This document shows positions 41,933-49,905 of a DNA stretch of 64,000 bases, in pieces. The DNA comes from Actinoplanes utahensis (GTDB taxonomy: Bacteria; Actinomycetota; Actinomycetes; Mycobacteriales; Micromonosporaceae). The stretch is taken from the NCBI RefSeq assembly GCF_016862455.1, contig NZ_BOMZ01000048.1:1-64000 (forward strand), given 5' to 3'. The first letter of the stretch is position 1. Each line of letters begins with the position of its first letter. A program made the translations under genes and the position numbers. A model generated the notes under the pieces. It saw only the letters and a list, made by a program, of their open reading frames with translations. It was not told where the DNA came from and ran no database searches.

Positions 41933-42637
41933 TCAGGCGTCGATCAGGTAGAGATTCGCCGCGGCCTCCCGAGCCAGCAGGAACCCGGCGATCCCCACGA
42001 CCCAGGCCACCGTGTCACTGTTCGTCATCCAGTCGCTGACCTTCGTCAAGGCGGGGACGATCCGCTTGCCCGCGACCAGGCGCACCACCATCAGCAGCAG
42101 CGCCGGGGTGATCATCAGGAAGCAGTACCCGGCCATCACCGCGGCGATCTGCGGCACCGTCGGCTCCGCCGCCGTGACCAGGCCGATCGCCCCCAGATAG
42201 GGCAGCATCGTGGACACCTCGACCAGAGCGGCCAGCAACGCCAGCCCGGCCAGCGGCAGTACCCCGCCCTCCTCGGCCAGCACCCGCCGCCGCCAGCGGG
42301 ACATCCGGCCCTCGGACCCCGGCCGGTTCTTACGGCCCAGCCGGAAACTCCAGAAGAACAGGGCCACCCCGAGGACCAGCAGCGCCCACTGCGCGGCAGA
42401 CGTCCGGAAGATCCGGCTGATCTCCGGAAGGAAGGCGCCGGCACCGAGAGTGACCGCCACACCGACGGCGAAGTAGAAGGTGGCGACCGTACCCAGGAAG
42501 ATCAGGATCCGGCCGGCTCGCACCGGGCCGGGATGAATCAGCAGCCAGATCGGGATCAGCAGGGTCCCGAAACTGGTCGAGTCGATCAGGGCCAGCACGG
42601 CCAGCGAACCGAGGAGGGTGACATCCATACCCGTCAT
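41933..42637 (-). CDS. GAP/SfLAP-like membrane protein
   Basis: A 234-residue protein with six membrane helices, resembling the GAP (GPL-addressing protein, Sap/sulfolipid-addressing) family: the N-terminal LAVLALIDSTSFGTLLIPIW, ALLVLGVALFFWSFRLGRKN and TMLPYLGAIGLVTAAE. In mycobacteria related proteins help deliver glycolipids to the surface; other members have unknown roles. It lies 43 bp upstream of the small membrane/OmpA gene pair and may be co-transcribed with them. The start could also be ATG 42628. Confidence 0.75.
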   Translation of the reverse strand: MTGMDVTLLGSLAVLALIDSTSFGTLLIPIWLLIHPGPVRAGRILIFLGTVATFYFAVGVAVTLGAGAFLPEISRIFRTSAAQWALLVLGVALFFWSFRLGRKNRPGSEGRMSRWRRRVLAEEGGVLPLAGLALLAALVEVSTMLPYLGAIGLVTAAEPTVPQIAAVMAGYCFLMITPALLLMVVRLVAGKRIVPALTKVSDWMTNSDTVAWVVGIAGFLLAREAAANLYLIDA

Positions 42638-42738
42638 GATCGACCGGCGCCGGGCGGGGCCGCGTCGGCCGAAGGATGCGGCACGCGTACGACTTTGGAT
42701 TGACGTCCGGCCTGGCCCGGACATGATGGGATGGCGGC

Positions 42739-43890
42739 GTGAACGTGCGGGAACGATGGCGGGGCAGCAGCCGGCTGCGGGACACCGTCAACGCCGCCGC
42801 AACCTTCGCCGGCGGGGCCGCGCTCGACCTGATCGGCCTGACCGGGGTATGGAACGTCAGCCGCGACGCGGGAACCGGCCCGCCCGCCTGGTGGCATCTC
42901 CTCCCGCTGGCCCCCGGATGCCTCGCCATGCTCGGCAAACGCCGGCACCCGATGCTCGCACTCGGCGCCGGGACGATCGCCTTCGCCGCCGACGCGGTCC
43001 TCGGCGGCAGCGTCGCGATGATCCTGGTGATCTTCGACCTGCTGTTCTCAGCCGGTCAGTTCGCCTCCGCGCGGGCCCGTGCCGCCGTCACCACCACGGT
43101 CTTCGTCGTCATCGGCACGACGAGCGTCGTCGGCGGCCTCGCCCTCGGAGAGATCCGGTACGCGGTGTTCATCTGCCTACAGCTGGTCTCGCTGCTGTTC
43201 GTGCCACTGTGGTGGGCCGCCAACCTGCGCCAGCAGCAACAACTCGGCGTCCTCGCCGCCGAGCGCACCGCCCGCGAAGCCGTCCTCGCCGAACGCGCCG
43301 CGATGGCCCGTGACCTGCACGACGTCATCGCCGCCCACCTGGCCACCACCGCCATGCACTCGGGCGCCGCGCTCGCCGCGCCACCCGACACCGACCGGGA
43401 CCGGGCCGCCCTGCGTGCCGTCCGGACCAGCAGCCTGGCCGCCCTGGAGGAGATGCGATCCATGATCCTGCTGTTGCGGGCGCCGGCCGAACCGTCCCTG
43501 CCGGGCGGCCTCGACCGGCTGCCCGAACTGGTCGAGACGGCCACCGCCAACGGACTGCGGGTCGACGTGCGGACCACCGACATCCCCGGCGTCCCGGCGG
43601 TCGTCGGGCACACCGTCTGGAGCATCGTCCGGGAGGCACTGACCAACGCCGGCAAACACGCGCCCGCCTCCGACGTGACACTGACCGTCCAGCCGTCCGG
43701 CGACCGGGTGCTGGTCACCGTCACCAACACGCTGACCGGCGGAAACGGTCTCGACCATACGGCGTTGAGCGCCGGCACCGGGCTGCTGTCGCTGCGCGAG
43801 CGGGCCGCCCTGCTGGGCGGCGACCTGACGGCCCGCCGCGACGGCGACGTCTGGAAGGTGCGGGCCAGCCTCCCGATGAGCACCCCATGA
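42739..43890 (+). CDS. Sensor histidine kinase (NarL-type partner)
   Basis: A 383-residue membrane kinase. An N-terminal membrane domain of five to six helices (about 18-160) has no recognisable extracellular sensor. The HisKA_3 dimerisation domain has the phosphorylated His 194 in ARDLHDVIAAHL, and the ATPase domain has the N-box VREALTNAGKHA and G-box LSAGTGLLSLRERAALLGG. It would autophosphorylate and pass phosphate to the downstream regulator, whose ATG overlaps its stop (ATGA). Confidence 0.9.
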   Translation: MNVRERWRGSSRLRDTVNAAATFAGGAALDLIGLTGVWNVSRDAGTGPPAWWHLLPLAPGCLAMLGKRRHPMLALGAGTIAFAADAVLGGSVAMILVIFDLLFSAGQFASARARAAVTTTVFVVIGTTSVVGGLALGEIRYAVFICLQLVSLLFVPLWWAANLRQQQQLGVLAAERTAREAVLAERAAMARDLHDVIAAHLATTAMHSGAALAAPPDTDRDRAALRAVRTSSLAALEEMRSMILLLRAPAEPSLPGGLDRLPELVETATANGLRVDVRTTDIPGVPAVVGHTVWSIVREALTNAGKHAPASDVTLTVQPSGDRVLVTVTNTLTGGNGLDHTALSAGTGLLSLRERAALLGGDLTARRDGDVWKVRASLPMSTP

Positions 43891-44660
43891 GCGGTACGCC
43901 CATTCGCCCTTCTGAGGGTTCCTCCGCAGCCGGGCCGATTCGCCGGCCCCATGATTCCGCCGCGCCCTCTTCTGGTCCCGCCGCGCCCTCTTCTGGTTCC
44001 TCCGCGGCGCGGCCCATCCGCGTTCTCCTCGCTGATGATCACGCCGCCATCCGGGCCGGGATGCGGCTGATGCTGGAGCAGGCCACCGACATCGTCGTGG
44101 TCGGGGAGGCCGCCGACGGGGCGGTGGCGGTCCGGCAGGCCGTGGCGCTGCGACCCGACGTGGTCCTGATGGACATCCGGATGCCCGGCACCGACGGCAT
44201 CGCCGCCACCCGGGAGATCGTCGGCGCCGGGCTGGCCGACGTCCTCGTCCTGACCACCTTCGACCTGGACGAATACCTGTTCGGGGCGCTGCGGGCGGGC
44301 GCCGCCGGCTTCCTGCTGAAATCCGTCGAACCGGGTGCGCTGATCGACGCGGTCCGCCGGATCGCCGCCGGGGACGGGATCCTCGCCCCCGAGGTGACCC
44401 GCCGCCTGCTGACCGCCTTCGCCGGCACCCCGGCGGCGGCGCCCGCCGAGCCGCCGTCCCTCGCCGGGCTCACCGACCGGGAACGGGACGTGCTCGCCGC
44501 ACTCGGCCGGGGCCTGTCCAACGCCGACCTGGCCGCCGCGCTCGGGATCACCGAGGCCACCGCGAAGACCCATGTGTCCCGGGTGCTGGCGAAACTGGGG
44601 TGCGCGTCCCGCGTACAGGCCGCGATCCTGGCCCGCGAAGCGGGGCTGACCCAGGCGTAG
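43887..44660 (+). CDS. NarL/FixJ-type response regulator
   Basis: A 257-residue protein. The receiver domain begins at about residue 44 (RVLLADDHAAIRAGMRLML; phospho-acceptor Asp 96 in VVLMDIRMPG; Lys in FLLKSV). The C-terminal LuxR-type HTH is at about 190-250 (LTDRERDVLAALGRGLSNAD, AKTHVSRVLAKLG). An unusual 43-residue Ser/Pro/Ala-rich N-terminal extension contains a short repeat (AAPSSG). A downstream start could restore the typical length, but the 4-nt overlap with the kinase gene supports this start. Confidence 0.9.
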   Translation: MSGTPIRPSEGSSAAGPIRRPHDSAAPSSGPAAPSSGSSAARPIRVLLADDHAAIRAGMRLMLEQATDIVVVGEAADGAVAVRQAVALRPDVVLMDIRMPGTDGIAATREIVGAGLADVLVLTTFDLDEYLFGALRAGAAGFLLKSVEPGALIDAVRRIAAGDGILAPEVTRRLLTAFAGTPAAAPAEPPSLAGLTDRERDVLAALGRGLSNADLAAALGITEATAKTHVSRVLAKLGCASRVQAAILAREAGLTQA

Positions 44661-44676
44661 ACTGCGGCCGTGATCG

Positions 44677-45201
44677 ATGGCGGGACGCGACCGGGGGCAC
44701 CCGGGTCTCCGGCTGACGGCGGCCTTGGCGGCGCTCGTGGTCGTGGTGGATCAGGTGAGCAAGTTCTGGGCCGTCTCGGCGCTGACCGGGCGGCCCCCGA
44801 TCGCCGTCGCCGGTGACCTGATCAGGCTGCGGCTGACCTACAACCCGGGCGCCGCGTTCTCCCTGGCCGCCGGAGCGACCTGGCTCCTCACCCTGTTCAC
44901 CGCGGCCGCCGCGATCGCCGTCGGCGTCGTCGCGCTGCGGGCCCGGTCCCGTGCCTGGACCGTGACGCTGGGCCTGCTCCTCGGCGGCGCGGTCACCCAC
45001 CTGCTCGACCGTCTGTTCCGCGCACCCGGGCCCGGCCGCGGCCACGTCGTCGACTTCATCGACTACTTCGGCCTCTTCATCGGCAACGTCGCCGACATCG
45101 CCCTGGTGGTCGGCGCTGCCCTGGCGGTGCTGCTGAACCTGCGCGGCGTCGCCCTGACCGGCGGCACCGACGTCCCACGGACGGAACCGGCCGCCGGTTG
45201 A
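44677..45201 (+). CDS. lspA: Lipoprotein signal peptidase (signal peptidase II)
   Basis: A 174-residue membrane protease with four helices that cleaves prolipoproteins. It has VVVDQVSKFWA, TYNPGAAFSL, and the two catalytic Asp regions: HLLDRLFR (Asp 111), with GHVVDFIDYF just after it, and NVADIALVV (Asp 140). The usual Gly-Asn before the first Leu-x-Asp-Arg is replaced by Thr-His, and the usual Ser after NVAD by Ile, so this is a divergent paralog. It is 16 bp after the response regulator gene. A lipid-modified-protein processor is the expected role. Confidence 0.85.
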   Translation: MAGRDRGHPGLRLTAALAALVVVVDQVSKFWAVSALTGRPPIAVAGDLIRLRLTYNPGAAFSLAAGATWLLTLFTAAAAIAVGVVALRARSRAWTVTLGLLLGGAVTHLLDRLFRAPGPGRGHVVDFIDYFGLFIGNVADIALVVGAALAVLLNLRGVALTGGTDVPRTEPAAG

Positions 45202-45259
45202 CGGTTACGGCACCGGCCGGCCCACCAGGTCGATGGTGAATGTCGGGCGGCCTCCGAAC

Positions 45260-45282
45260 GCGCCACCTGGAACAGGTGGCGC
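45260..45282. terminator. Hairpin after lspA
   Basis: gcgccacctg and caggtggcgc form a perfect 10-bp stem with a gaa loop, about 60 bp past the lspA stop. A T-run (gcgtttt) follows only after about 13 nt, so it might instead lie in the 5' region of the next gene. Terminator function is likely but not sure. Confidence 0.45.
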
Positions 45283-45327
45283 GATGACTCAATGCGTTTT
45301 CCGGCTTCCCATCGCCCGTCCGGCAGA

Positions 45328-45891
45328 ATGACCGTTGTGGATGAGGAACGTGCGACGACGTGGTCCGCCGACTCGGCCGCGCCCACCTCAGGCACGCTCA
45401 CCCGCTGGGTCGCCATGGTCCTGACTGCTTCGCCCGGCGTGTTGCTGCTCGCCCTGTTGTTCACGAGCTTCTCGTCAGCACTGTCTCGAGGCATGTTCCT
45501 CGGCCTCGTCCTCGTGGACGTCGTTCTGGTGGGCGTGCCCGCCGGCCTGACGCTGCTGATGTGGCTCGCCCACCGCCGGCAACGGCGGGAAGTGATCAGG
45601 GTCCGGCTGAGCCGTTCCGAGATCGCTGTGACCCGGGCGGACGGCACCATCGGCCGCTATCCCACCTCGGCGCTGACCGGAGTCGTGGTCGACCGCGAGC
45701 ACTGGACCGACCCCGTGTACTCGGGCACCACCGTGCTGGAGTTCCGTCGCCTGAAGCTGATTTTCGGCGACGTGGCGGAGCAGACCCGGCCGGGCCGTGC
45801 CGGAGACGGCAAGTCGTTCGGCGCGGTTGTCGCCGGACTGGGAGTGCCGATCGAACGGGGCCTCTACATCGATCACGGCACCACTGCCTGA
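45328..45891 (+). CDS. Two-helix membrane protein, PH-like tail
   Basis: A 187-residue protein from ATG 45328 (MTVVDEERAT). Two membrane helices (about 28-50 and 56-78) are followed by a soluble C-terminal domain of about 100 residues (VIRVRLSRSEIAVTRADGTI, GTTVLEFRRLKLIFGD), which resembles the bacterial PH-like domains that follow paired helices. No catalytic motif is seen. A truncated RidA gene comes just after it on the other strand. The role is unknown. Confidence 0.65.
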   Translation: MTVVDEERATTWSADSAAPTSGTLTRWVAMVLTASPGVLLLALLFTSFSSALSRGMFLGLVLVDVVLVGVPAGLTLLMWLAHRRQRREVIRVRLSRSEIAVTRADGTIGRYPTSALTGVVVDREHWTDPVYSGTTVLEFRRLKLIFGDVAEQTRPGRAGDGKSFGAVVAGLGVPIERGLYIDHGTTA

Positions 45892-45894
45892 CCG

Positions 45895-46164
45895 GGTCGC
45901 CGAACACCTCGCGGTGAGCCCGGACCACGAGCGGCGCGTCCGCGATGTCGGTCACGTACGTGACCGTGCGGACCACGGCAGCGATGCTCGATCCCGCCTT
46001 CTGCAACGCGTCTTCGACGATCGTGAGCGCGGCACGCGCCTGCCGGTACGCGTCCGCGTTCTCGAGGTGCGGCGGCTGAGCTGTCGTCCCTGACACATGT
46101 ATCTGGTCACCGACCCGTACTGCCCGGCTGTATCCGTACACATCTTCGAAGGGGGTCAGTTCTC
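45895..46164 (-). pseudogene. RidA (YjgF) family remnant
   Basis: The frame reads YGYSRAVRVGDQIHVSGTTA, then YRQARAALTIVEDALQKAGS and VVRTVTYVTDI, which is a clear RidA fold. It has no ATG/GTG/TTG start before the first conserved block, except a GTG within it (VYGYSRAV). After HREVFGD the sequence changes to an Arg/Pro-rich frame that runs antisense over the neighbour gene, so the C-terminal strand with the catalytic Arg and the VE(V/I) end is gone. It is truncated at both ends by the adjacent genes. Confidence 0.65.
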
Positions 46165-46800
46165 GACGATGATGCCGAGGGCGCCGGCCAGGGCGTAGGA
46201 GAGGCCGAGCAGGTCGTCCGGGTGCACGATGGCGCCCTCCCAGCTGGTGATGCCGCCGATGCCGGCCAACTCGCACCGCTGGAACCGGGCGCCGCGCATC
46301 GACGCGTTGCTGAACTGGGCGCCGCTCAGGTCGCAGTCGACGAACGTGGCCTTGCGCAGGTCCGCGTTGGTGAAATCGGCGCCGGTCAGGTTGCAGCCGG
46401 TCAGCGTGACCGCGGCGAACCGGGCGAACCGCCAGTTCGTCAGGTCCAGCTTGCAGTCGGCGAACGTGACGTCCCGCAGCATCCCGCCGCTCCAGGCCAG
46501 CCCGGTCATCCGGCTGCCGGAGACGGCCAGCCGCTCCATCGACCCGTTCTCGGCCCGCACGTTCGACCAGTCGGAACGCTCGACCAGGCAGTCGGTCAGC
46601 CGCACCTTCGGCAGCACCGCGCCGGCCAGCCGGGCCGCCCGGAACCGGCACTGGGTGAACTCCACGGTCTGCGCGAACACCCCGATCAGGTCGGCGTTGT
46701 CGAAGGTCCGCTTCTCGTGGAGGTCGTCCGACTCCAGGCCGGGGAGGGCGTCCTCGAGGGCGTCGGGCAGGATCGGCCGGGCAGGGGAGTCGTCGCGCAT
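46156..46800 (-). CDS. Pentapeptide-repeat protein
   Basis: A 214-residue protein from ATG 46800. The middle part (about 32-180) follows the A(D/N)Lxx pentapeptide pattern: FDNADL, FTQCRFRAARL, FADCKL, LTGCNLTGADFTNADLRKAT, FVDCDLSGAQFSNASMRGAR. It forms a right-handed quadrilateral beta-helix. Such proteins can mimic DNA (Qnr-type gyrase protection), but the family is broad and no specific feature identifies this one. It faces the MazG-like gene 31 bp away. It overlaps the RidA remnant by 9 nt. Confidence 0.85.
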   Translation of the reverse strand: MRDDSPARPILPDALEDALPGLESDDLHEKRTFDNADLIGVFAQTVEFTQCRFRAARLAGAVLPKVRLTDCLVERSDWSNVRAENGSMERLAVSGSRMTGLAWSGGMLRDVTFADCKLDLTNWRFARFAAVTLTGCNLTGADFTNADLRKATFVDCDLSGAQFSNASMRGARFQRCELAGIGGITSWEGAIVHPDDLLGLSYALAGALGIIVEN

Positions 46801-46831
46801 CGCCACACCGTACCCAGGAAGGGGTTTTGTC

Positions 46832-47140
46832 ATGGACGACAAGGTCTGGGATGCCGCCCGCCGCTGGCGCGAGTTCCTCGACGAGCAGAACGGCACCGAT
46901 CCTCTGGAGCTGACCTGCCGGATCCTGAAGATCACCGAGGAGGCCGGTGAGGCCGCCCAGGCGTGGATCGGGGTGCTCGGCCAGAACCCGCGCAAGGGCG
47001 TCACGCACACCACCGACGACGTGGTCGGTGAACTCGCCGATGTGGTCTTCACCGCGCTGGTCGCCATCGCCAGCCTCGGCGCCGACCCGCGGGAGGCGGT
47101 CGAGAAGGTGGTCGCCAAGGCCGAGGGTTACCGGCGTTAG
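46832..47140 (+). CDS. MazG-like nucleotide pyrophosphohydrolase
   Basis: A 102-residue all-alpha protein. The metal-binding motif EEAGEAAQAWIG (E-E-x-x-E, about 36-40) and the later VGELADVVFTALVAI (E-x-x-D, about 66-69) match the MazG/all-alpha NTP pyrophosphatase family, which hydrolyses NTPs to NMP and PPi. The target nucleotide is not known; a house-cleaning role is common. It is convergent with the LysE-type gene and overlaps it by 4 nt. Confidence 0.85.
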   Translation: MDDKVWDAARRWREFLDEQNGTDPLELTCRILKITEEAGEAAQAWIGVLGQNPRKGVTHTTDDVVGELADVVFTALVAIASLGADPREAVEKVVAKAEGYRR

Positions 47141-47772
47141 TCCTTGCGGCCGGTCAGCGCCACCGTGACACCGAGGCCGACCATGGCCAGGCCGCCAGCG
47201 CCGCCGACCGCGGACAGGCGGCGCGGGGAGCGGGCGAACCAGTCCCGCGCCCCGGCGGCGGCCAGGCCCCAGGAGGAGTCGCAGAACAGCGCCATGACGT
47301 TGAAGATCACGCCGAGCAGCAGCATCTGCGCCGTGACGTGACCGGCCGACCGGTCCACGAACTGGGGCAGCACGGCGGCGTAGAAGACGAACGACTTCGG
47401 GTTCGACACCCCGACGATCAGGCCCTCCCACAGGGTGCGCCAGGTGCCGCGGACGGGGGTCGCGCCGGCCGCCGGCTGCCCGATGGCGTGGCGGTGCCGG
47501 AACGCTTTGACACCCAGGTACACCAGGTACGCCGCGCCGGCCCACTTGAGGATCGTGAACGCGACGATCGACCGCTCGACGATCGAACCCACCCCGAAAG
47601 CGACGGAGGTCACCGCCACCAGGGCGCCGATCGTGTTGCCGACGACCGTGATCAGGGCGACCCTCCGCCCGTACGCCAGCGCTCGCGCGACCACGAACAG
47701 CACGCTCGGCCCCGGAATGACGATGATCACGAACGCCAGGGCTGCGAAGGCCGCCACCTGCTCGATGTTCAT
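47137..47772 (-). CDS. LysE family exporter
   Basis: A 211-residue membrane protein with six helices starting MNIEQVAAFAAL. The N-terminal VIIVIPGPSVLFVVARAL and VGVSNPKSFVFYAAVLPQF motifs are characteristic of LysE/RhtB exporters of amino acids or related small molecules. It has its own promoter region facing purU (143 bp away). The exported compound is not known. Confidence 0.88.
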   Translation of the reverse strand: MNIEQVAAFAALAFVIIVIPGPSVLFVVARALAYGRRVALITVVGNTIGALVAVTSVAFGVGSIVERSIVAFTILKWAGAAYLVYLGVKAFRHRHAIGQPAAGATPVRGTWRTLWEGLIVGVSNPKSFVFYAAVLPQFVDRSAGHVTAQMLLLGVIFNVMALFCDSSWGLAAAGARDWFARSPRRLSAVGGAGGLAMVGLGVTVALTGRKD

Positions 47773-47915
47773 CACACCCGGACCGTACTCTTCGGCGGCT
47801 GCCGATGATGTGACGTGGGTCGCGGGTGACCTGGGGGATCGGGATGCGGCAAGGTCAGGCTAGATTCCTAGACTTCGGTGGCCGGTACGCAACGAACTCG
47901 GAAGGACGCCCCGAC

Positions 47916-48827
47916 GTGACCCTGACCCAGAACGCGCCCGCGCCGCACCAGGCGCCGCCGATGCAGCCGACCGCCGACCAGGCCGTGCTGATCGTGCACG
48001 GACGGGATCGGACCGGGATCGTCGCGGCCATCAGCACGGTGCTCGGGCGGCACGGGGCCAACATCGTCTCGCTCGACCAGTACTCCGACGATCCGCACGG
48101 TGGCGCGTTCTTCCAGCGGACCGTCTTCGGCCGGCCCGACCTGAAGGCCGCGCTCCCGGCGATCGAGGAGGACCTGCGCCAGGAGCTGGCGAACGGGTTC
48201 GAGCTGGAGTACACGCTGCGCGACCTGTCCGTACCGAAGCGGGTGGCGATCTTCGCCTCCAAGACCGACCACTGCCTGCTGGACCTGCTGTGGCGCAACC
48301 GGCGGGGCGAGCTGCCGGTCAACGTCTCGATGGTGATCTCCAACCACGCCGACTCGGCGGACGAGGTGCGCTCGTTCGGCATCCCGTTCTTCCACGTGCC
48401 GTCGCAGGGCGCGGACAAGTCCGCCGCCGAGGCCCAGCACCTTCAGCTGCTCACCGGCAACGTCGACTTCATCGTGCTGGCCCGATACATGCAGATCCTC
48501 TCGGGCGAGTTCATCGAGCGGGTCGGCGTCCCGATCATCAACATCCACCACAGCTTCCTGCCGGCGTTCATCGGCGCGGACCCGTACGCGAAGGCCCGGC
48601 AGCGTGGCGTCAAGCTGATCGGCGCGACCGCCCACTACGTCACCGAGGACCTGGACGAGGGCCCGATCATCGAGCAGGACGTGGTCCGGGTGAACCACGC
48701 GCACACCGTCGCCGAGCTGCGGCGGCAGGGCGCGGACGTGGAGCGGTCGGTGCTGTCCCGGGCGGTGCTGTGGCACGCCGAGGACCGGGTGATCCGGCAC
48801 GGCAACCACACCATCGTCTTCCAGTAG
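47916..48827 (+). CDS. purU: Formyltetrahydrofolate deformylase
   Basis: A 303-residue enzyme from GTG 47916 with a strong ribosome binding site (ggaagga). An N-terminal ACT domain (about 22-100; VLIVHGRDRTGIVAAISTVL) is followed by a formyl-transferase fold with the catalytic Asn-His pair in NIHHSFLPAF and Asp in EDLDEGPIIEQD. PurU hydrolyses 10-formyl-THF to THF and formate, balancing one-carbon units. The N-terminal 20 residues are a Gln/Pro-rich extension. The ACT domain suggests control by Met or Gly. Confidence 0.93.
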   Translation: MTLTQNAPAPHQAPPMQPTADQAVLIVHGRDRTGIVAAISTVLGRHGANIVSLDQYSDDPHGGAFFQRTVFGRPDLKAALPAIEEDLRQELANGFELEYTLRDLSVPKRVAIFASKTDHCLLDLLWRNRRGELPVNVSMVISNHADSADEVRSFGIPFFHVPSQGADKSAAEAQHLQLLTGNVDFIVLARYMQILSGEFIERVGVPIINIHHSFLPAFIGADPYAKARQRGVKLIGATAHYVTEDLDEGPIIEQDVVRVNHAHTVAELRRQGADVERSVLSRAVLWHAEDRVIRHGNHTIVFQ

Positions 48828-48836
48828 GGATCCGGG

Positions 48837-49808
48837 TCACCGGCGGCGCCACGGCCAGCTCGGCCGGCCCGGCGGGCGGGTCCGGGCGGCGCTGCGCAGG
48901 ATCGCGTGCGGGTCCCGGACGGTCCGGGTCGGCGCCAGACCGGCGCCGGTCAGGGCTGCGGCCATCTGATCGTCGTCACCGACGAGGACGACCGCGCCGA
49001 TGTCCGGCGGTGTCAGGTCGGCGTCGTCCAGCAGTTGCTTGACGGTGTCGGCGAGACGATCGAGATGTACGGCGGTCGCCGCCGCCAGATCCTCCCTGGC
49101 CACCACCACGGCCTGGTGCGGCTCCGGCAGCAGCACCGCGGCCCGTGGCTGGACGGCCAGCACCGAGCGGGCCCGCTCGATCTCCCAGAGCAGCCGCCAG
49201 TCGTCGGCGTCCGCGTCGGCGCCGGCCCGCACCGCCGCGACCCGCAGCAACGCCTCGTCGACCGCGGCGGCGCCCGGCGCGCGCACGGTCGCGGCGGTGA
49301 GCCGCTGCTGCCCGTCCCGGGCGTCGACCAGGGTGAGCTCCGGCCAGGCCGGGCCGGGCACGCACACCACGGCGACGTCCTCGCCGGTGAGCGACGCGAC
49401 CGCGGCGGCGGCGGTGACCACCCGGGGCCGGGGGAGCCGGGCGATGTCGGCGGCCTTCTCCAGGCGCTGCCGGGCCGGCAGGTCCCAGGACTGGGCGGTG
49501 ATGACGGTCAGGGCGGTCGCCCCGCCGGTGCGGGCGGCGACGTGGGTCAGGACCGCGGCGACGGCCTCGGCCGGGCCGCCGTGCCGTAGCAGGGTCATCG
49601 GGTCGGGGCGGTAGTCCTCCGGCCGGGCGATGCCCTGGGTGAGGGCGGCCGTGCCGGCGTGGTAGACGCCGTCGTCGTGGAACACCCCGCTGGGTGTGCG
49701 GGCTCGTCCGTCGAAGAGCACGGGCTGAACATCGTCCCCGGACTCGTACGCCGCGGTGGTCCACCAGGCGGCGATGTCGACGACCAGATGGAGATCCGTC
49801 GTTGGCAT
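48837..49808 (-). CDS. Degenerate Hsp70/actin-like protein
   Basis: A 323-residue protein from ATG 49808. The N-terminal half follows the Hsp70 ATPase: LHLVVDIAAWWTTAAYE (phosphate-1 region, Asp 11 kept but the GTTxS part lost), VITAQSWDLPARQRLEKAAD and VVTAAAAVASL, and at the end VVLVGDDDQMAAAL (adenosine motif). The phosphate-2 motif (DLGGGT) is not recognisable, so ATP hydrolysis is doubtful. No substrate-binding domain follows; the tail is Arg/Pro/Trp-rich. The neighbouring LysR gene is on the same strand but 97 bp away. Confidence 0.72.
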   Translation of the reverse strand: MPTTDLHLVVDIAAWWTTAAYESGDDVQPVLFDGRARTPSGVFHDDGVYHAGTAALTQGIARPEDYRPDPMTLLRHGGPAEAVAAVLTHVAARTGGATALTVITAQSWDLPARQRLEKAADIARLPRPRVVTAAAAVASLTGEDVAVVCVPGPAWPELTLVDARDGQQRLTAATVRAPGAAAVDEALLRVAAVRAGADADADDWRLLWEIERARSVLAVQPRAAVLLPEPHQAVVVAREDLAAATAVHLDRLADTVKQLLDDADLTPPDIGAVVLVGDDDQMAAALTGAGLAPTRTVRDPHAILRSAARTRPPGRPSWPWRRR

Positions 49809-49905
49809 GTCGGGCAGTGTCGCAAATGGACGGACAGTCCGCACATCTTGTCCGGAATTTTCCACGCATAGTGATAGATCAACGGCAACGTGTGTGCCGA
49901 TTCTG

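Noticed and set aside
43056..44573. A 505-residue minus ORF opposite the two-component genes
   Set aside because: It is an antisense frame over the kinase/regulator pair, which have complete motifs and a 4-nt overlap.
45596..47545. A 649-residue minus ORF containing RidA-like sequence
   Set aside because: Only the short RidA stretch is protein-like. The rest is a shadow of the pentapeptide and MazG genes, so it is annotated as a RidA remnant instead of a large fusion protein.
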